A stretch of 64,000 bases of DNA from Trypanosoma brucei gambiense DAL972 (GCF_000210295.1 NC_026743.1:1302001-1366000), one strand, 5' to 3'. Shown: positions 29,729 to 40,486, numbered from the stretch's first letter. Translations and numbers: made by a program. The notes: generated by a model not told the origin, from the sequence alone.

Positions 29729-31570
29729 TTAAGCTGAGACCGTGTGAATTTCGAGAGATGTGGCCTATTGCGAACATTTCTGCTTTTCTTTTCCACCATT
29801 TGAATTCGCTCTTTTATTCCAATACTGTTCCTTCCCACCACGAATCCCTTCTGCATCGGTTTCACTATTTTTTTTTCTTCCTGCCTCTTGAGCCCTTTGT
29901 TTTGTCCCCCTATTTTTCTAGCCTAGCTGTCGACCCATTTAGCAAACGCTTTTTCGTTGTCTGCATCTCTCTGTGTATGAGTGATTTCACTTTTCTGAGT
30001 TATTTTTCGTAAGCTTCGAATTATTGTAACGGCTTTAGTCGAGCAGTTCCCTTTGCATCATTTATCCTTTTTTTCCTTCTAGATGTATAAATGTATTTGT
30101 GACCTTTCATTTACTTTCCGTTCTGCTGCTCCTTTTCGTAGTGTTTTCCCCTCCTCCAGTTCTTTTCGGTGGTGTCGATCTTTCGATTTACCAAATTCTA
30201 CCTTTGTATTTTTCATTTTTGTTTTGCTTATTCCTCACAGCCACGATTGAGCCGTTTTCTATTTATGAGTGCGTGCTATTTTGCGGCAATTACGAAACTC
30301 CATGTTACAATATTTCCAACAAACTTTTTCATTTTTGTTTTTGTCATTTTTCCTCCTTTGTGTTTCTGCATCTTTTTTTTTTTGGTTAATTTTTTTCCAA
30401 TTACGATGTGGAAATGACGATTGGGGGAAGGTGTGCCTCCCTCCCCCCAAGCTGCAAAGCGAAAAAAAGGTTATGAAAAAACATATTTGATTATTTCCCT
30501 CTGCTCTCTCTCTCTCTTTTTTTTTTTGCCTCCTTTTCGAAACAAAATTTGTTTTTTTTTTTGTAAAAAAGAATGGTAGAAAAAAGGGTTGTTGTGGAGC
30601 ACCAAAAGGAAAGGATGTTGAGTTTGAGGAGGGGAAAAGTTTACTTTCACGTGTAGTTTGTTGATATTGCGCAGCTTCTTTCCTTTTTTCTCTACTGTTG
30701 TTTCAATTAATTTTTTTTTTGCTTTTCGGTCTTTGTGCCTTCTGTTATAGTTGTGGAAATGGCGTGCGGTGGTGTGGGCTTCAAGGAGCGGCGTAAAATG
30801 AGGGGAAGCGACCAATATAATAACGGGTTTAATGACGAATATTACAACGTAAAGTACGAAAGGAAAAAAAGATTGTGCGGGATGGTCGCTGAACAAACAA
30901 AGAGGGAGAATAACGGAAAGAAAAATTTGGCATACATGCATATAAATTCTCTCGCGTGTATGTATTCATTTCATGCATATGTTCTGATTTGTTGTTATTT
31001 TTGTTTGTTGCGGAGGCGGTGAGTAAAATGTTAGGAGTCTCACAAATTTTAACGAAAAAAAAACAAGTCATATTATGTTATGTTATGTGGCGTGATGTGA
31101 AGTAAACATTAGAGCATCGGTATCCCTCACCTTTTTTCTTCGCCAGTTTATCTTTCATCCCCACCTTTTCCTGCTCATCTCTCCTCAATACTATCTTTTC
31201 TATTCTATTTTTTTCTTTAACTGATTTGCCTTCTCCATTGCAGTGGTTCGCAAAATACTTTTTTTTTTTTTTAATACCTCTAGAGCACGCGTTAACACCC
31301 TCGTGTCAACTAAAAGAAGATTGAACCGGTGCTTTTGCTCCCTTTCCGGTTTCTTTCGCTGCGTGCTGAACCTCCCAACTGGCGCTGTGACAAAATTCAG
31401 GCTGCTCGTGTTTGCTTGTGTCCCGTGGGTTCGTTTGGGAAAATAATAAACAAAACTAAACAAGGACGGCACCGAAACCCAAAAGGTTGCGAGTGGGGAG
31501 CAGTGACGTACCACAAAAGAAACAACGCCACTGTCTGGTGGATCAAGAAGGAATAAACATCAAGAAAGGC
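29729..31570 (+). other. Longest gene-free stretch (1.84 kb), T-rich, with acceptor
   Basis: The region is dominated by T-runs and mixed pyrimidine tracts (29860-30400, 30500-30560, 31130-31240). The last tract ends in CAG at 31241-31243, giving the next gene a 5' UTR of about 327 bases. Frames of up to 156 codons on either strand are homopolymer-driven and lack any domain look. The length leaves room for a non-coding RNA, but I see no specific signature of one. Confidence 0.5.
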
Positions 31571-32542
31571 ATGACATACTCACGCCGCGCCACTCATGCG
31601 GGTTCATGGTATGAGGGGTCCCCCAACGCACTTAAAGCTCTTGTGGACACATTGTTTAGTACAGCGAGCAAATCCCCACTGAAAGAGAGCGAGAAGATGA
31701 TTGGTGTCATAAGTCCGCACGCTGGAATCAGCTACTCGGGCAACACCGCTTCTCATGTGTATGTTCATCTCCGTGATTACATATACGGTCATAAAGGCCG
31801 CAGTATTACTCGCATCTTCTTGTTAGGTCCCTCACATCATAAGGGGTTTGATGGAGTTGAGGTTTGTGCTGCGCAGAGGTATGAAACACCATTTGGGCCC
31901 CTCGTTGTTAACGCAAAGGTGGGGCAGGAGGTGGAAAAAGAACTTCGCGCCGCCGGTGTTCCTGTGGGTACGATGCATCGAATGACGGATGAGGATGAAC
32001 ACTCGATTGAAATGCAACTGCCCTTTATTTCACACCTACTGCATTATCCACCAAACGGCTACAAACCGGCAATGGATCGTGTTGAACTTGTGCCGCTGCT
32101 CATCGGGGGAACAAATCGCAAAATGGAAAACTTGATAGGTTCAGTTCTTTCCAAGTACCTGAAGGATAATCAGAATTTTTTTGTAATAAGTTCTGACTTC
32201 TGCCACTGGGGCGCACGTTTTCAATACATGTACCACTATGAGAAAGCGGAATATCCAGACATTGGTGACGCTATTATTTCAATGGATCATGAGGGCATGC
32301 GACTGCTGGAGGCGCGGGATATGGACGGCTGGTATAAATATTTATCGACTACAAACAATACCATTTGCGGGCGCCGGCCAATTTCGGTACTGATGGCAGC
32401 TCTCGACTCAAAAAAGGAAGCCGTTGTGCGATTTCTTCACTACTCTCAATCCAACCGCTGCAAAAACATGTCTGACTCCTCTGTAAGTTATGCGGGAGCA
32501 ATCGTTACTCTAGACGAGAGCGGTGATAAATCTGTGCCATGA
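31571..32542 (+). CDS. MEMO1: MEMO1 family protein
   Basis: The 323-residue product matches the MEMO family along its length: R-x-A-T-H-A-G-S-W-Y at the start, S-P-H-A-G-x-x-Y-S-G near 50, L-G-P-S-H-H near 87, the D-E-D-E-H-S-I-E-M-Q-L-P block near 140, S-S-D-F-C-H-W-G near 212, N-T-I-C-G-R-x-P-I near 262 and a Y-x-Q-S-x-x-C ending. The His and Cys residues that bind metal in human MEMO1 appear conserved. MEMO1 links to cell migration and to copper/iron redox biology in animals; the family is ancient, related to LigB-type dioxygenases, and its trypanosome role is unknown. The open frame starts at 31487 without ATG; the ATG at 31571 begins the conserved part. Confidence 0.92.
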   Translation: MTYSRRATHAGSWYEGSPNALKALVDTLFSTASKSPLKESEKMIGVISPHAGISYSGNTASHVYVHLRDYIYGHKGRSITRIFLLGPSHHKGFDGVEVCAAQRYETPFGPLVVNAKVGQEVEKELRAAGVPVGTMHRMTDEDEHSIEMQLPFISHLLHYPPNGYKPAMDRVELVPLLIGGTNRKMENLIGSVLSKYLKDNQNFFVISSDFCHWGARFQYMYHYEKAEYPDIGDAIISMDHEGMRLLEARDMDGWYKYLSTTNNTICGRRPISVLMAALDSKKEAVVRFLHYSQSNRCKNMSDSSVSYAGAIVTLDESGDKSVP

Positions 32543-33917
32543 TGGGAAATGAAGAAACGAACAGGAAAAATAGGGGAAACAAAGGGTGGGAATGTTACAA
32601 GCGCGGATGCAGAGGGTTATGCACTGCCATTCAGTTTGCTCTATTCCCTTGACAAATGAAAATGAGGTGAGGAGTTTTTTCTGTGCGTCAGTTATTTGTG
32701 TTCTTTAACACCTGTAATTGTTCTATTATTTTTATTGTGGGGGTTACAAAATTCGTGATTGTCTTGCTCTGTGTGCTTCTTACGGTTTCTGCTCATTTCC
32801 ACATATCGGTGTTTATGTGTTACCTTCCTTTCTACGGAGCCCCAAAACTTCCTATTGTTGTTACGAAAACTTAGTGATACTGTTGTTACCATTATTGTTT
32901 TTATTGAATTATCGACAGGTTTCGGACAAGCTGCGACGGCACCCATCTGCCTTACACCTCGCAGCTTACGTGTCTTCTGCACTTTGATACGGAGGCGTGT
33001 TTACGCGCAACCATGTTTACCAACTCGTTATAGGGGCTATGAACTTGATATGTATATCCGAAAGGTGTTACTGCTTTTTGTTCGTTTTGGCTAAATGTTA
33101 CCTTCTCATTTCAATACAAACATGTACATGTGCGCACCTCTCGTGCGTGAGGTGTATCTTTCCTGAAAGGAACACTTTGCAATGACATTGTGTTTACGCG
33201 GTTCTTCTCGTCTTTTTTTTCCTTTTTTCCCTCTTGCATTATTACATTTTTTTTTTTGACGACTGCATCCGAACACGTTACATGTTTCAAAGAGTACCGC
33301 TTGCATTACCATAGCGAACAAGGAGAGAGAAGTAAGAGGCAGTACAAGGTGAAATTAAAATTAATATAATAACAATAAAGAAGTTTGCTTTAGTTAACGT
33401 CCTGTGTTCCCTTACACCTTATTAAATCTACCTGTGTAGGAAAGGGTGCGCTTCCTTTATATATATATATATATATATATAATTTTTTTTTTTTGGGACT
33501 TAACACATCTCCATGAAATTGCAGCTGACACACGAGTTGTACCACGGCACATAACACATAGGCTCCATCACTTTACACAGAATAAAACCTACAACCTCCA
33601 TTCGTTGCTACTTTAAACATCACACAGAAAGGGGTGGGAGGTGGCAAGGGGGGGGGGAGAGAAAAGTGAAGCAAAGGGTTTACAAAAGTTTGAGGTGGTG
33701 TCAACAACTGTTGTGCCATTACAGAAACGGAAAAAGTACAGTGCTGAAGCTACTGTGCGATACAGTCAGCAATTTAAGTTTACCCAAGAATTGTTAAAGA
33801 TAAACCGTTACTACCTTCAGCGACTTTGGATTTTACCAGAGGTGTGGACAGGCGGTAACACAAAACATAATTACAGGTGACGGTTTGGAACGTAGAGCCC
33901 TCCATTTAGTTTCTGTT
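32543..33917 (+). other. Intergenic region with TA repeat and acceptor
   Basis: The 1375-base gap contains a (TA)12 repeat at 33458-33481, a T-run after it, and AG at 33523-33524 as one candidate acceptor; AG at 33839-33840 and 33874-33875 are alternatives closer to the ATG. A G-run is at about 33649-33657. A 79-codon frame at 33641-33880 starts within this and is not supported. Confidence 0.45.
33458..33481. repeat. (TA)12 microsatellite
   Basis: Twelve TA units immediately before a T-run in the probable intergenic splice region. Length variation between strains is likely. Confidence 0.9.
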
Positions 33918-35480
33918 ATGAAAGCCCGGCGACGTGGAGGGTCGCTACATGCAGAACTCCCCTTTACATATACGCTGTTCAGCACCATTGACGTCTACGG
34001 TGATGACTTACTCGATTTTACAGGAGATGACAAACCTGAAAGACATGCTGAGGTTACGGAATTCCTGCGCAGGAGGGGATCGGGTGCATGTCGTGATGCT
34101 CCTCTTGGGCCGTCATCATACCTTCACATGAGAGAACCCTTCAGTTACATTGCCGAAGGCTCCATCAGTGAAAACACATCCGATGCAGGCGGCAGCTTTG
34201 CCCGTGTGGAAGATGCCATGCAACACGTGTGGTTCATTTCGCAGCGTGATGGAATCAGCACTCCGTTTGCTCTCAACTTCTCGACATCTGCGCAGTTTTT
34301 AAAGTACGCGGAGAGGGAATCGTTGCAGTTTCCGACGTTAAGATGTGGATCATCCACAATGGCTTCGGAGCCCATTGCAGCACATGAAGGACCTGCTAAG
34401 TGGTTGGATATTCAAACAAAGAACAAAACTCTCGTTACGGATATTCTTTCCCACTTCCCCGTCTCGGCGGATACAGTCGAACACTGCTGCTATCCAGATG
34501 ATATGGATCGTGTTATTGCACATTCCACGCTTGGATATTTCTTCTGTAACCTCATGTGTACACCCATCGCCTTAGGGGAAGTGGCACGTGGCCGCCATCA
34601 AGTGAAAAGCGTCATACAGCAGCGACTTGAAGCTGCAATGAGCGTCGGTCCGCGTTCTTCGACCCCATCGGCTGTCGCCGTTTCTGTTATAGTTTTCTTT
34701 GATTGGGTCGTAACGGTGCATGAGGAGCCCTTTCATGAGTTTGATGACTTACTGCGTTTTATACTGATTAACTGTGGTAATCGGGCGCCCGCATCAAACA
34801 ACCGAAGGCTCATGCAGGTGATGACGGCCCCTTTCATATTCGCTAGTTTCTTTCAAATTGTTGTGGGACACTTATTAGACAGCGAATCGCTAACCATGAT
34901 AGTAGACGAGGTCAGTGATCTTGTGTTTCTTTCCAAGAGCACAGAAGGTCACAACGAAGAGGTTGTGCAGCGTATTACCAACGCGCGCCGGTGCTTTGCC
35001 GAGTACGCCGCCGAGTTGACTAGACGTGAGTACATTGCTTCTGTTCTTCTACATTCGCATATGATGGATTCGTTTCTCACAAAAGACAAAGTTTGCCGTA
35101 CACAAATAGAGAGCGCTCAAGCTTACCTTTATCGTATGAGTGATGAAGTTGGGGACTGTCGTGACACAGTCGCACTGACAAATTGGTACCAGAATGTGAA
35201 GGACACGTGGCACCATCTTCAGTACGGTAATAAGGCACTCCGTCAAACAGTTTTGTTTACTGAGTTGATTAACATTATGTACCCCCTCATCACACTTCAA
35301 ACGCTTTTCTCCCTTAACGTGCGGATCCCTTTCGCTTACTACGAGGATCAAATGGAAAAGGATTTGAAACCGTTTTTCATTATGATGGGGATTGTGTTAT
35401 TCTTTTTGTTGTTGTGTGGGCGTGCGATGTATGCTCTGTGGCACAAGAAACACTGGTCGACGCGCCTGCTGGCAACGTAG
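33918..35480 (+). CDS. CorA-like divalent cation transporter with degenerate GMN motif
   Basis: The 520-residue protein has the CorA layout: an alpha/beta N-terminal domain including a strand-rich V-I-V-F-F-D-W-V-V-T-V-H-E-x-P segment near 255-270 and L-L-R-F-I-L after it, a long helical region (about 330-440) with the D-x-x-N-W-Y-Q-N stretch, and two C-terminal hydrophobic helices at about 447-465 and 485-505 with a basic tail. In CorA channels the first helix ends in G-M-N, which selects Mg2+; here the place holds S-L-N, so only the Asn is kept. This may alter ion choice, as in Zn- or less selective relatives. Transport is inferred from fold only. The longer frame to 33885 starts with TTG; 33918 is the first ATG. 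Confidence 0.72.
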   Translation: MKARRRGGSLHAELPFTYTLFSTIDVYGDDLLDFTGDDKPERHAEVTEFLRRRGSGACRDAPLGPSSYLHMREPFSYIAEGSISENTSDAGGSFARVEDAMQHVWFISQRDGISTPFALNFSTSAQFLKYAERESLQFPTLRCGSSTMASEPIAAHEGPAKWLDIQTKNKTLVTDILSHFPVSADTVEHCCYPDDMDRVIAHSTLGYFFCNLMCTPIALGEVARGRHQVKSVIQQRLEAAMSVGPRSSTPSAVAVSVIVFFDWVVTVHEEPFHEFDDLLRFILINCGNRAPASNNRRLMQVMTAPFIFASFFQIVVGHLLDSESLTMIVDEVSDLVFLSKSTEGHNEEVVQRITNARRCFAEYAAELTRREYIASVLLHSHMMDSFLTKDKVCRTQIESAQAYLYRMSDEVGDCRDTVALTNWYQNVKDTWHHLQYGNKALRQTVLFTELINIMYPLITLQTLFSLNVRIPFAYYEDQMEKDLKPFFIMMGIVLFFLLLCGRAMYALWHKKHWSTRLLAT

Positions 35481-36219
35481 CATGATCACTTGGAACTTTA
35501 TGGTATGGAATGATATGTCTACCTATCAAAAGGTTGGCCGGAAATTTTATCTAGCAGATAACGCGACTGTTGTGTTTTGCGGCACCTGACTTATGCAGAT
35601 TTTTAAAAAATTTCTCTGCAGTGTTTACTGATGCCGTTAGCGGTTTGCCCAAGCGAATTTCATCACAGGCCCTTTGGAGGCTTGAAGGCAGCGAGGGGGG
35701 GGGTAATGCTCTGAGGAGGGGGATGGGTGAATATAATGTTTTCAGTGTTCTACTGCATTCCGCTTGTGCTGTTAGCAGGTGGAGGGTGGTAGTAGTTGAC
35801 CAACCGTCGATTCTTTTCGGGTGAAGATCATCGATTTATTTATTGTTTATGAAGACGCGGGTGAATGGATACAGTTGTTTACTATGGAACGAAGTGGGTG
35901 TTTCCTATCTGGTATAGGTTCCTGAAAGTCAGCGCTTAATTCACTTAATTTGTGTACGCGAACTTGTGGTGGTGGAGAATCTCTTCCCCGGACTCCGTTG
36001 CTGGCCCATCATTCATGTTTTTTTTTGAATTATTTTTCCTTGGGACACAACGGAGTTAGTCGCCGCCCTCTCCAGTACTTTGCATATCTTCTGCCGCCGT
36101 TTCAGTAGGGGAGCGTATTTTAGTCGAGGGCTGAATAGAAACAAAGAGGTTGAAGCTCAGCAAGGATAGGGGTAGGTGATTGCGGGAAAATTTAGTGAAA
36201 GCAGTACCATAAAAAACCG
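35481..36219 (+). other. Intergenic region with acceptor
   Basis: A pyrimidine-rich run at about 36066-36103 ends in CAG at 36103-36105, a good acceptor about 115 bases before the next ATG. Short frames at 35570-35824 have no support. Confidence 0.5.
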
Positions 36220-37035
36220 ATGCTTAGCCGCTGTTTTGTCGTGTACCGCAAGGCGGTAGCGCAATTCAGTGCGAGAGACTTTCGCCCGCGTCAGAGTATT
36301 GCCCTGACGCCAGAGAACGTAACTCTGATGTTGAAATCGAAACTACACCCGAATGATCGGCTGCTCCGCCAATCAACCGTTGGTCCCGGTGCTTCCCGCT
36401 TTTTAATAGTGGATCGAAATCAATGCGTGCGTGGAATTTATCGTCCTCTGCTCTGTTTACCATATCCAATGGCCGGGTCCAGTGTGTTGGGAGTACCCGT
36501 AGAATCATATCTGCAGGTGGTGGAGCAAAAACTGCTGTCAGAAGAGAATACTACGCTTATTTTTGTTTCGCATGCAAATGGGTTTAGCTTCACAGTGTAT
36601 GGAATAGACGGGAGTCTTCGCCTTCCATTGGTCCATCTCAAGTTGCCCGGTGAACGGTCTGTGACGGCGGGTAAAATGAGTGACCGTGACATGCGACCTT
36701 TTGTGAATACGACAAATCTCATGGACGACCTTGCAGAGCTAGTTACTGACCACTATACAACTTCTATACATCCATGCAGCTCATTTTTTTACCTATCGGG
36801 ATCAGATTCCGTCTTGTCTTTTTCAGAAACCAAAGCGGCATGGAGAGAGCGGGGATATGCCGATAAACTGCCGCTTAGTTTTGAAGACAAGCGGTGGGTG
36901 AGTCTTCCAGATTTAGCTGCTCAGCACCGAGGTGTTACTCCACTTTATTGTACAGATTTTGACGGCTACAAAGTCGTAGATGAGAGGGGACTCACCACAA
37001 GGGTAAAATTGGGGCGACTTGAACTGGATTCGTGA
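36220..37035 (+). CDS. Hypothetical protein, possibly mitochondrial
   Basis: I do not recognise this 271-residue protein. The first 30 residues carry seven basic residues, Ser/Phe/Ala and a single acidic residue (D20), compatible with a mitochondrial presequence. The rest alternates strands and helices without a hydrophobic segment: it contains an L-I-V-D-R-N-x-C-V-R-G-I-Y stretch near 62-75 and ends in short basic strands, the look of a compact soluble domain. Mitoribosomal or another mitochondrial complex membership is possible but unsupported. The ATG follows an acceptor at 36104-36105. Confidence 0.65.
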   Translation: MLSRCFVVYRKAVAQFSARDFRPRQSIALTPENVTLMLKSKLHPNDRLLRQSTVGPGASRFLIVDRNQCVRGIYRPLLCLPYPMAGSSVLGVPVESYLQVVEQKLLSEENTTLIFVSHANGFSFTVYGIDGSLRLPLVHLKLPGERSVTAGKMSDRDMRPFVNTTNLMDDLAELVTDHYTTSIHPCSSFFYLSGSDSVLSFSETKAAWRERGYADKLPLSFEDKRWVSLPDLAAQHRGVTPLYCTDFDGYKVVDERGLTTRVKLGRLELDS

Positions 37036-37881
37036 CAGGCTGTGGGAAATGAATGAGTTACATCGTCGTGTCATTGTTTCCCTTCCTTGTAACACTTTTT
37101 TTTTTTGGTGGGTAAAATATGGATTTTCGGTGAAGTGTTTGTGGAAGGGAAGGAAGAAGGGAGGGAATATAACATGAATGGGTCTCCAGCAGTGCACCCG
37201 AAAAAGCGGCAGAGGGGTCGGTTGTGATGTAACGGAAGTTGATCCTTTCCGTTGCATCAAACGGTTTCATCTCCCCCTACTTTTTTGTGTGCTTTAGACG
37301 CTGTTTTCCCCAAATCTAAAACGTCTAATCCCACATAGCGTACGTCAATTCTCTTCTAATCCTTTGTGTGTGTGTGTGCGTGTGTCGTTCCGGTCATGCG
37401 CCGGTTCCACCCAGACCACCACAGTTGTTCGTAACACTTCCGAAGGATGGTTGTTTGGCTCTGTCGGGTGAGGAGCAGAGGGTTTTCGCTGAAAGGGACC
37501 AAATTAATGTGAAAGAGGCAGTGGCTGAATACATGAGGGGTGGGGGGAATTTGAAGTCATTTTACGCCATTCACACTCTGAAATAGAGAACCATACATTT
37601 GACCTTCGTCATAAACCACGATCGATAGCTGCAGGGGAGGTAATCCCAACCTTCAAATAATTTCATGTTTTTTTTGTTTTTGCTACATCCGGCAACGTCA
37701 AAAAGTGTTTTTTTGCCTTCTAAATAATGAGCATCTGAAAATCCATTACCTCTTTTACTTCTTTCTTTCTCATTTCCCCCCTTGAGTTACCAGTGCAAGA
37801 GACAGCTTCTCGTAAATTAGTAGGGTCTCCAACAAGTGCCACGAGCAGAGGTGGTATTGCAAAGACATCGAGTGTTTCGTG
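37036..37881 (+). other. Intergenic region with two acceptor-like sites and an ATG-less frame
   Basis: Two separate tracts are visible: 37269-37295 ending in AG at 37296-37297, and 37741-37781 ending in AG at 37785-37786 and CAG at 37791-37793. The second serves the gene at 37882. The first precedes a frame that is open from 37329 to 37586 but has no ATG until its last 19 codons; see findings. A short GT repeat lies at 37366-37382. Confidence 0.5.
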
Positions 37882-38301
37882 ATGCGGCGCTCGTTCGTCG
37901 TGGCACCAGTAGTCGCAACTGCGTGTTCGTTAAGCACACCCATACGAACCATCATCGCTTGTAAAGGTATTGTGGAGAATCGGATCACGAAACACTATTC
38001 GAACCGCACCGTAGAGGAGGCTAAGGCGGCACGTGAAGCACAGATAGCAAAGGCGAAACACCCAAACCCACGCAACCGTAAGGAGGAGCTCAGTCATTTA
38101 ACGCATCACTGTAGTTATGAGTATGTACCAGAGTTTCAACGCTGGGCAAATGACATGCTTGCGGTTTACAGTGATCCGCACGGGTATGGTCACGACATGG
38201 CGTACCATTACCATCGAATCTGGAAGGCAAAGAGTCCGACACGGAGGGGCATTGAAGACGGTAGTGGTGCATTCGATGTGTGCAAAATACATCCGAAGTA
38301 G
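37882..38301 (+). CDS. Small probable mitochondrial protein, kinetoplastid hypothetical
   Basis: The 139-residue product has a typical mitochondrial-type N terminus (M-R-R-S-F-V-V-A, no acidic residue for about 30 residues), then a basic helical segment rich in Ala, Lys and Glu (about 40-70) and a His/Tyr/Trp-rich C-terminal part. No known domain is recognised. Small proteins of this kind are common as kinetoplastid-specific subunits of mitoribosomes and respiratory complexes, so that is the leading guess. The frame is open one codon further upstream (GTG), but 37882 is the first ATG after the acceptors at 37786 and 37793. Confidence 0.65.
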   Translation: MRRSFVVAPVVATACSLSTPIRTIIACKGIVENRITKHYSNRTVEEAKAAREAQIAKAKHPNPRNRKEELSHLTHHCSYEYVPEFQRWANDMLAVYSDPHGYGHDMAYHYHRIWKAKSPTRRGIEDGSGAFDVCKIHPK

Positions 38302-38716
38302 GGGTAGTATTTTTGTTAATTTTTCCTATGCTTGTTGGTGGCCTGACTGCGCCAAGTAGGGAGTTGTGGGAGCAATTTGTATGAATGGCGATGGCGTTTT
38401 TTTTTTTTCCTGTAAGAGCGTGGGAAGTTAGACAATTTGTCTTCTTTTCACCCGCTTATCTCCACCCCATTTTCCCGTTTAGGTATTGAGCGTAACGTCT
38501 GTGAAGGGACTCGGCCCACGACCTCATTATTTTCTCTTTCGCCTACGACTTTGATAATTCTTCTGTCCTGGTGATCAAACCCGCTGCAACCACGTGTAGG
38601 TTGTGGTGACAAACGTATGCGGTGTATACATAAACATGTACATATGTATTTTATTTATTTATTCAAAATTATATTCTCCTTAGTTTTGTTCGAAGGGTTT
38701 ATTATTTGACACATTA
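38302..38716 (+). other. Intergenic region with acceptor
   Basis: A T-run at 38397-38409 and a second pyrimidine-rich tract (38441-38480) ending in AG at 38481-38482 are seen; the latter is the likely acceptor for GPI10. Nothing else is seen. Confidence 0.55.
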
Positions 38717-40486
38717 ATGAAGCGAGCACCTTGTTTGTCACGGTCACCTGCTGTGGGTAGTGCCGCCGTAATCTTAAGTGATGTCGCATCGGATTCCATT
38801 AAGCCTTACATGCCGTGGTGGTTGATTTCTCTCACCTTCATTTATCGCCTATTTCTTTGTGCGACTATTCGCACTGTGGAGGCCCCGGACGAGTGGTGGC
38901 AGAGCACAGAAGTGGCATATAATATGGTTTTTGGAAAGGGGCATTTGCCGTGGGAATGGCGTTACGGGTTGCGCTCTGTTTTTTTTCCGGCTGTTGTGGC
39001 ACTACCGTTCTATCTGTTGAAGTTGCTTGGACGCGACACAACGTGGGCTGTTTGGTTCGCCCCACGTGTGTTGCAAGCACTGGTTCTCACACTAATAGAT
39101 GTTAGTGTATTTTGCATGGGTGCTACGCTGGATGAACTACTGGCGAAACGTGAACTGGAATTAGCTGAGGAAACGCGGCAGTCAAAGACAAAGGGATTTT
39201 CTTATTTTTGTGAAGTCTCCGTGTCTCGCAGTCGACGAGGTATTTGCAACTCCATATCGTATACGGCACTGTTGCTCTCATTGAGTAACTGGTACATGGC
39301 CTACTGTGGAGTGCGGCTGTACGGCAACGTCATTGAAGCCTTGCTGGTGCTTTTAACGCTGCAGCAGCGTCGCTACGTCCCGTTTCTACTTCTCACTGGA
39401 CTCGCCTCAGCAATTCGAGTGACATCCGCCGTTGTCCTTTCACCCCTTGTTTTTCGTCACTTAGCGAATGCCACGCGAGAACATGGATTCATTCGGGGGC
39501 TGTTCCGGATCGTTTTAACAGGCCTAATCGTGCTTGTAGCTGTGTTAGGGGGAGTAATGGTACTCGATTACTGTTTTTATGGCCGGTGGGTCCTGACGCC
39601 ACTTGCTTTTTTCCGATTCAATGTGCTACACAACCTCAGCCGCTTCTTTGGTGAGCATCCGTGGTACTTCTACGTGGGCCCTGTGCTCGTTGGTATTGTG
39701 GGTCCCCATGTTCTCTTCACAATTGCAGCGCCTCTTGTGCTGTGGCGTGATACCGCTTCCCGTGCCGTCTCCCGGCCTGTTCTTGGGATGTTGGGCATCG
39801 GTGCATGGACACTAGGATTCTATTCCTTGATTGATCACAAAGAAATGCGTTTTGTTTTTGTAGTCATCCCATTGTCCCTTATTACAGCTGCCTTTGTGCT
39901 GGTGCGTTGGAGTCGGACATCGGCTGTAGTAGTGAAAATGAACCGTCTGTTTGTATTGTTCAACATTGTTATGATCTATTTGATGGGCTACGTGTACCGG
40001 AGAGGCCCTCTGGATGTAATGGCTGAGGTGCGTGACGGCCCGAGAATTAACCGGCTCGACGTAATTGCAACATGTTACACGGTGCCCGGATATAGCTACA
40101 TGCACAAGAAGGTAAATCATCTGGGTTTCGTTGACTGTTCTATTGACTTGGATGAGAAAACGGGACTTCCTAAAGTTACGGAAGATATAATGTTTCGCCG
40201 CTATCCGAAAGAATATGTGTTGTGGAGATATGATGGTAAACATAGTTTTAACATGAGTGATCTGGAGGAAAGTCGAAAGGCTTCGGAGCTGCAGAGTGTT
40301 GTGATGCCGAAATCTGCGCCTCATCCCGACGCAATGGTAATGACTCGTGCAGTAGCGAAGGAAATAGAGGAACCATTCCTTAAGAGACACGGTTACAGAC
40401 TTTATCGTACGTTTCTACACAGTCCATTAACACTGGCTCCCTATGAAGACATTTATATACAAATGTGGGTCAAAGTGACGAAGTGA
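38717..40486 (+). CDS. GPI10: GPI mannosyltransferase III (GPI10/PIG-B)
   Basis: The 589-residue multi-pass protein belongs to the GT22 family of dolichol-phosphate-mannose dependent mannosyltransferases. Residues about 54-61 read E-A-P-D-E-W-W-Q, the acidic lumenal loop motif after the first helix, and H-K-E-M-R-F at about 375-380 is the second family signature. Roughly ten hydrophobic segments fill the first 430 residues, and a soluble C-terminal part follows. The enzyme adds the third mannose, alpha-1,2 linked, to the GPI anchor precursor in the ER, a step needed for VSG anchoring. The family also contains ALG9, ALG12 and SMP3; the D-E-W-W-Q form and overall length favour PIG-B/GPI10, which was characterised in T. 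brucei. Confidence 0.85.
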   Translation: MKRAPCLSRSPAVGSAAVILSDVASDSIKPYMPWWLISLTFIYRLFLCATIRTVEAPDEWWQSTEVAYNMVFGKGHLPWEWRYGLRSVFFPAVVALPFYLLKLLGRDTTWAVWFAPRVLQALVLTLIDVSVFCMGATLDELLAKRELELAEETRQSKTKGFSYFCEVSVSRSRRGICNSISYTALLLSLSNWYMAYCGVRLYGNVIEALLVLLTLQQRRYVPFLLLTGLASAIRVTSAVVLSPLVFRHLANATREHGFIRGLFRIVLTGLIVLVAVLGGVMVLDYCFYGRWVLTPLAFFRFNVLHNLSRFFGEHPWYFYVGPVLVGIVGPHVLFTIAAPLVLWRDTASRAVSRPVLGMLGIGAWTLGFYSLIDHKEMRFVFVVIPLSLITAAFVLVRWSRTSAVVVKMNRLFVLFNIVMIYLMGYVYRRGPLDVMAEVRDGPRINRLDVIATCYTVPGYSYMHKKVNHLGFVDCSIDLDEKTGLPKVTEDIMFRRYPKEYVLWRYDGKHSFNMSDLEESRKASELQSVVMPKSAPHPDAMVMTRAVAKEIEEPFLKRHGYRLYRTFLHSPLTLAPYEDIYIQMWVKVTK

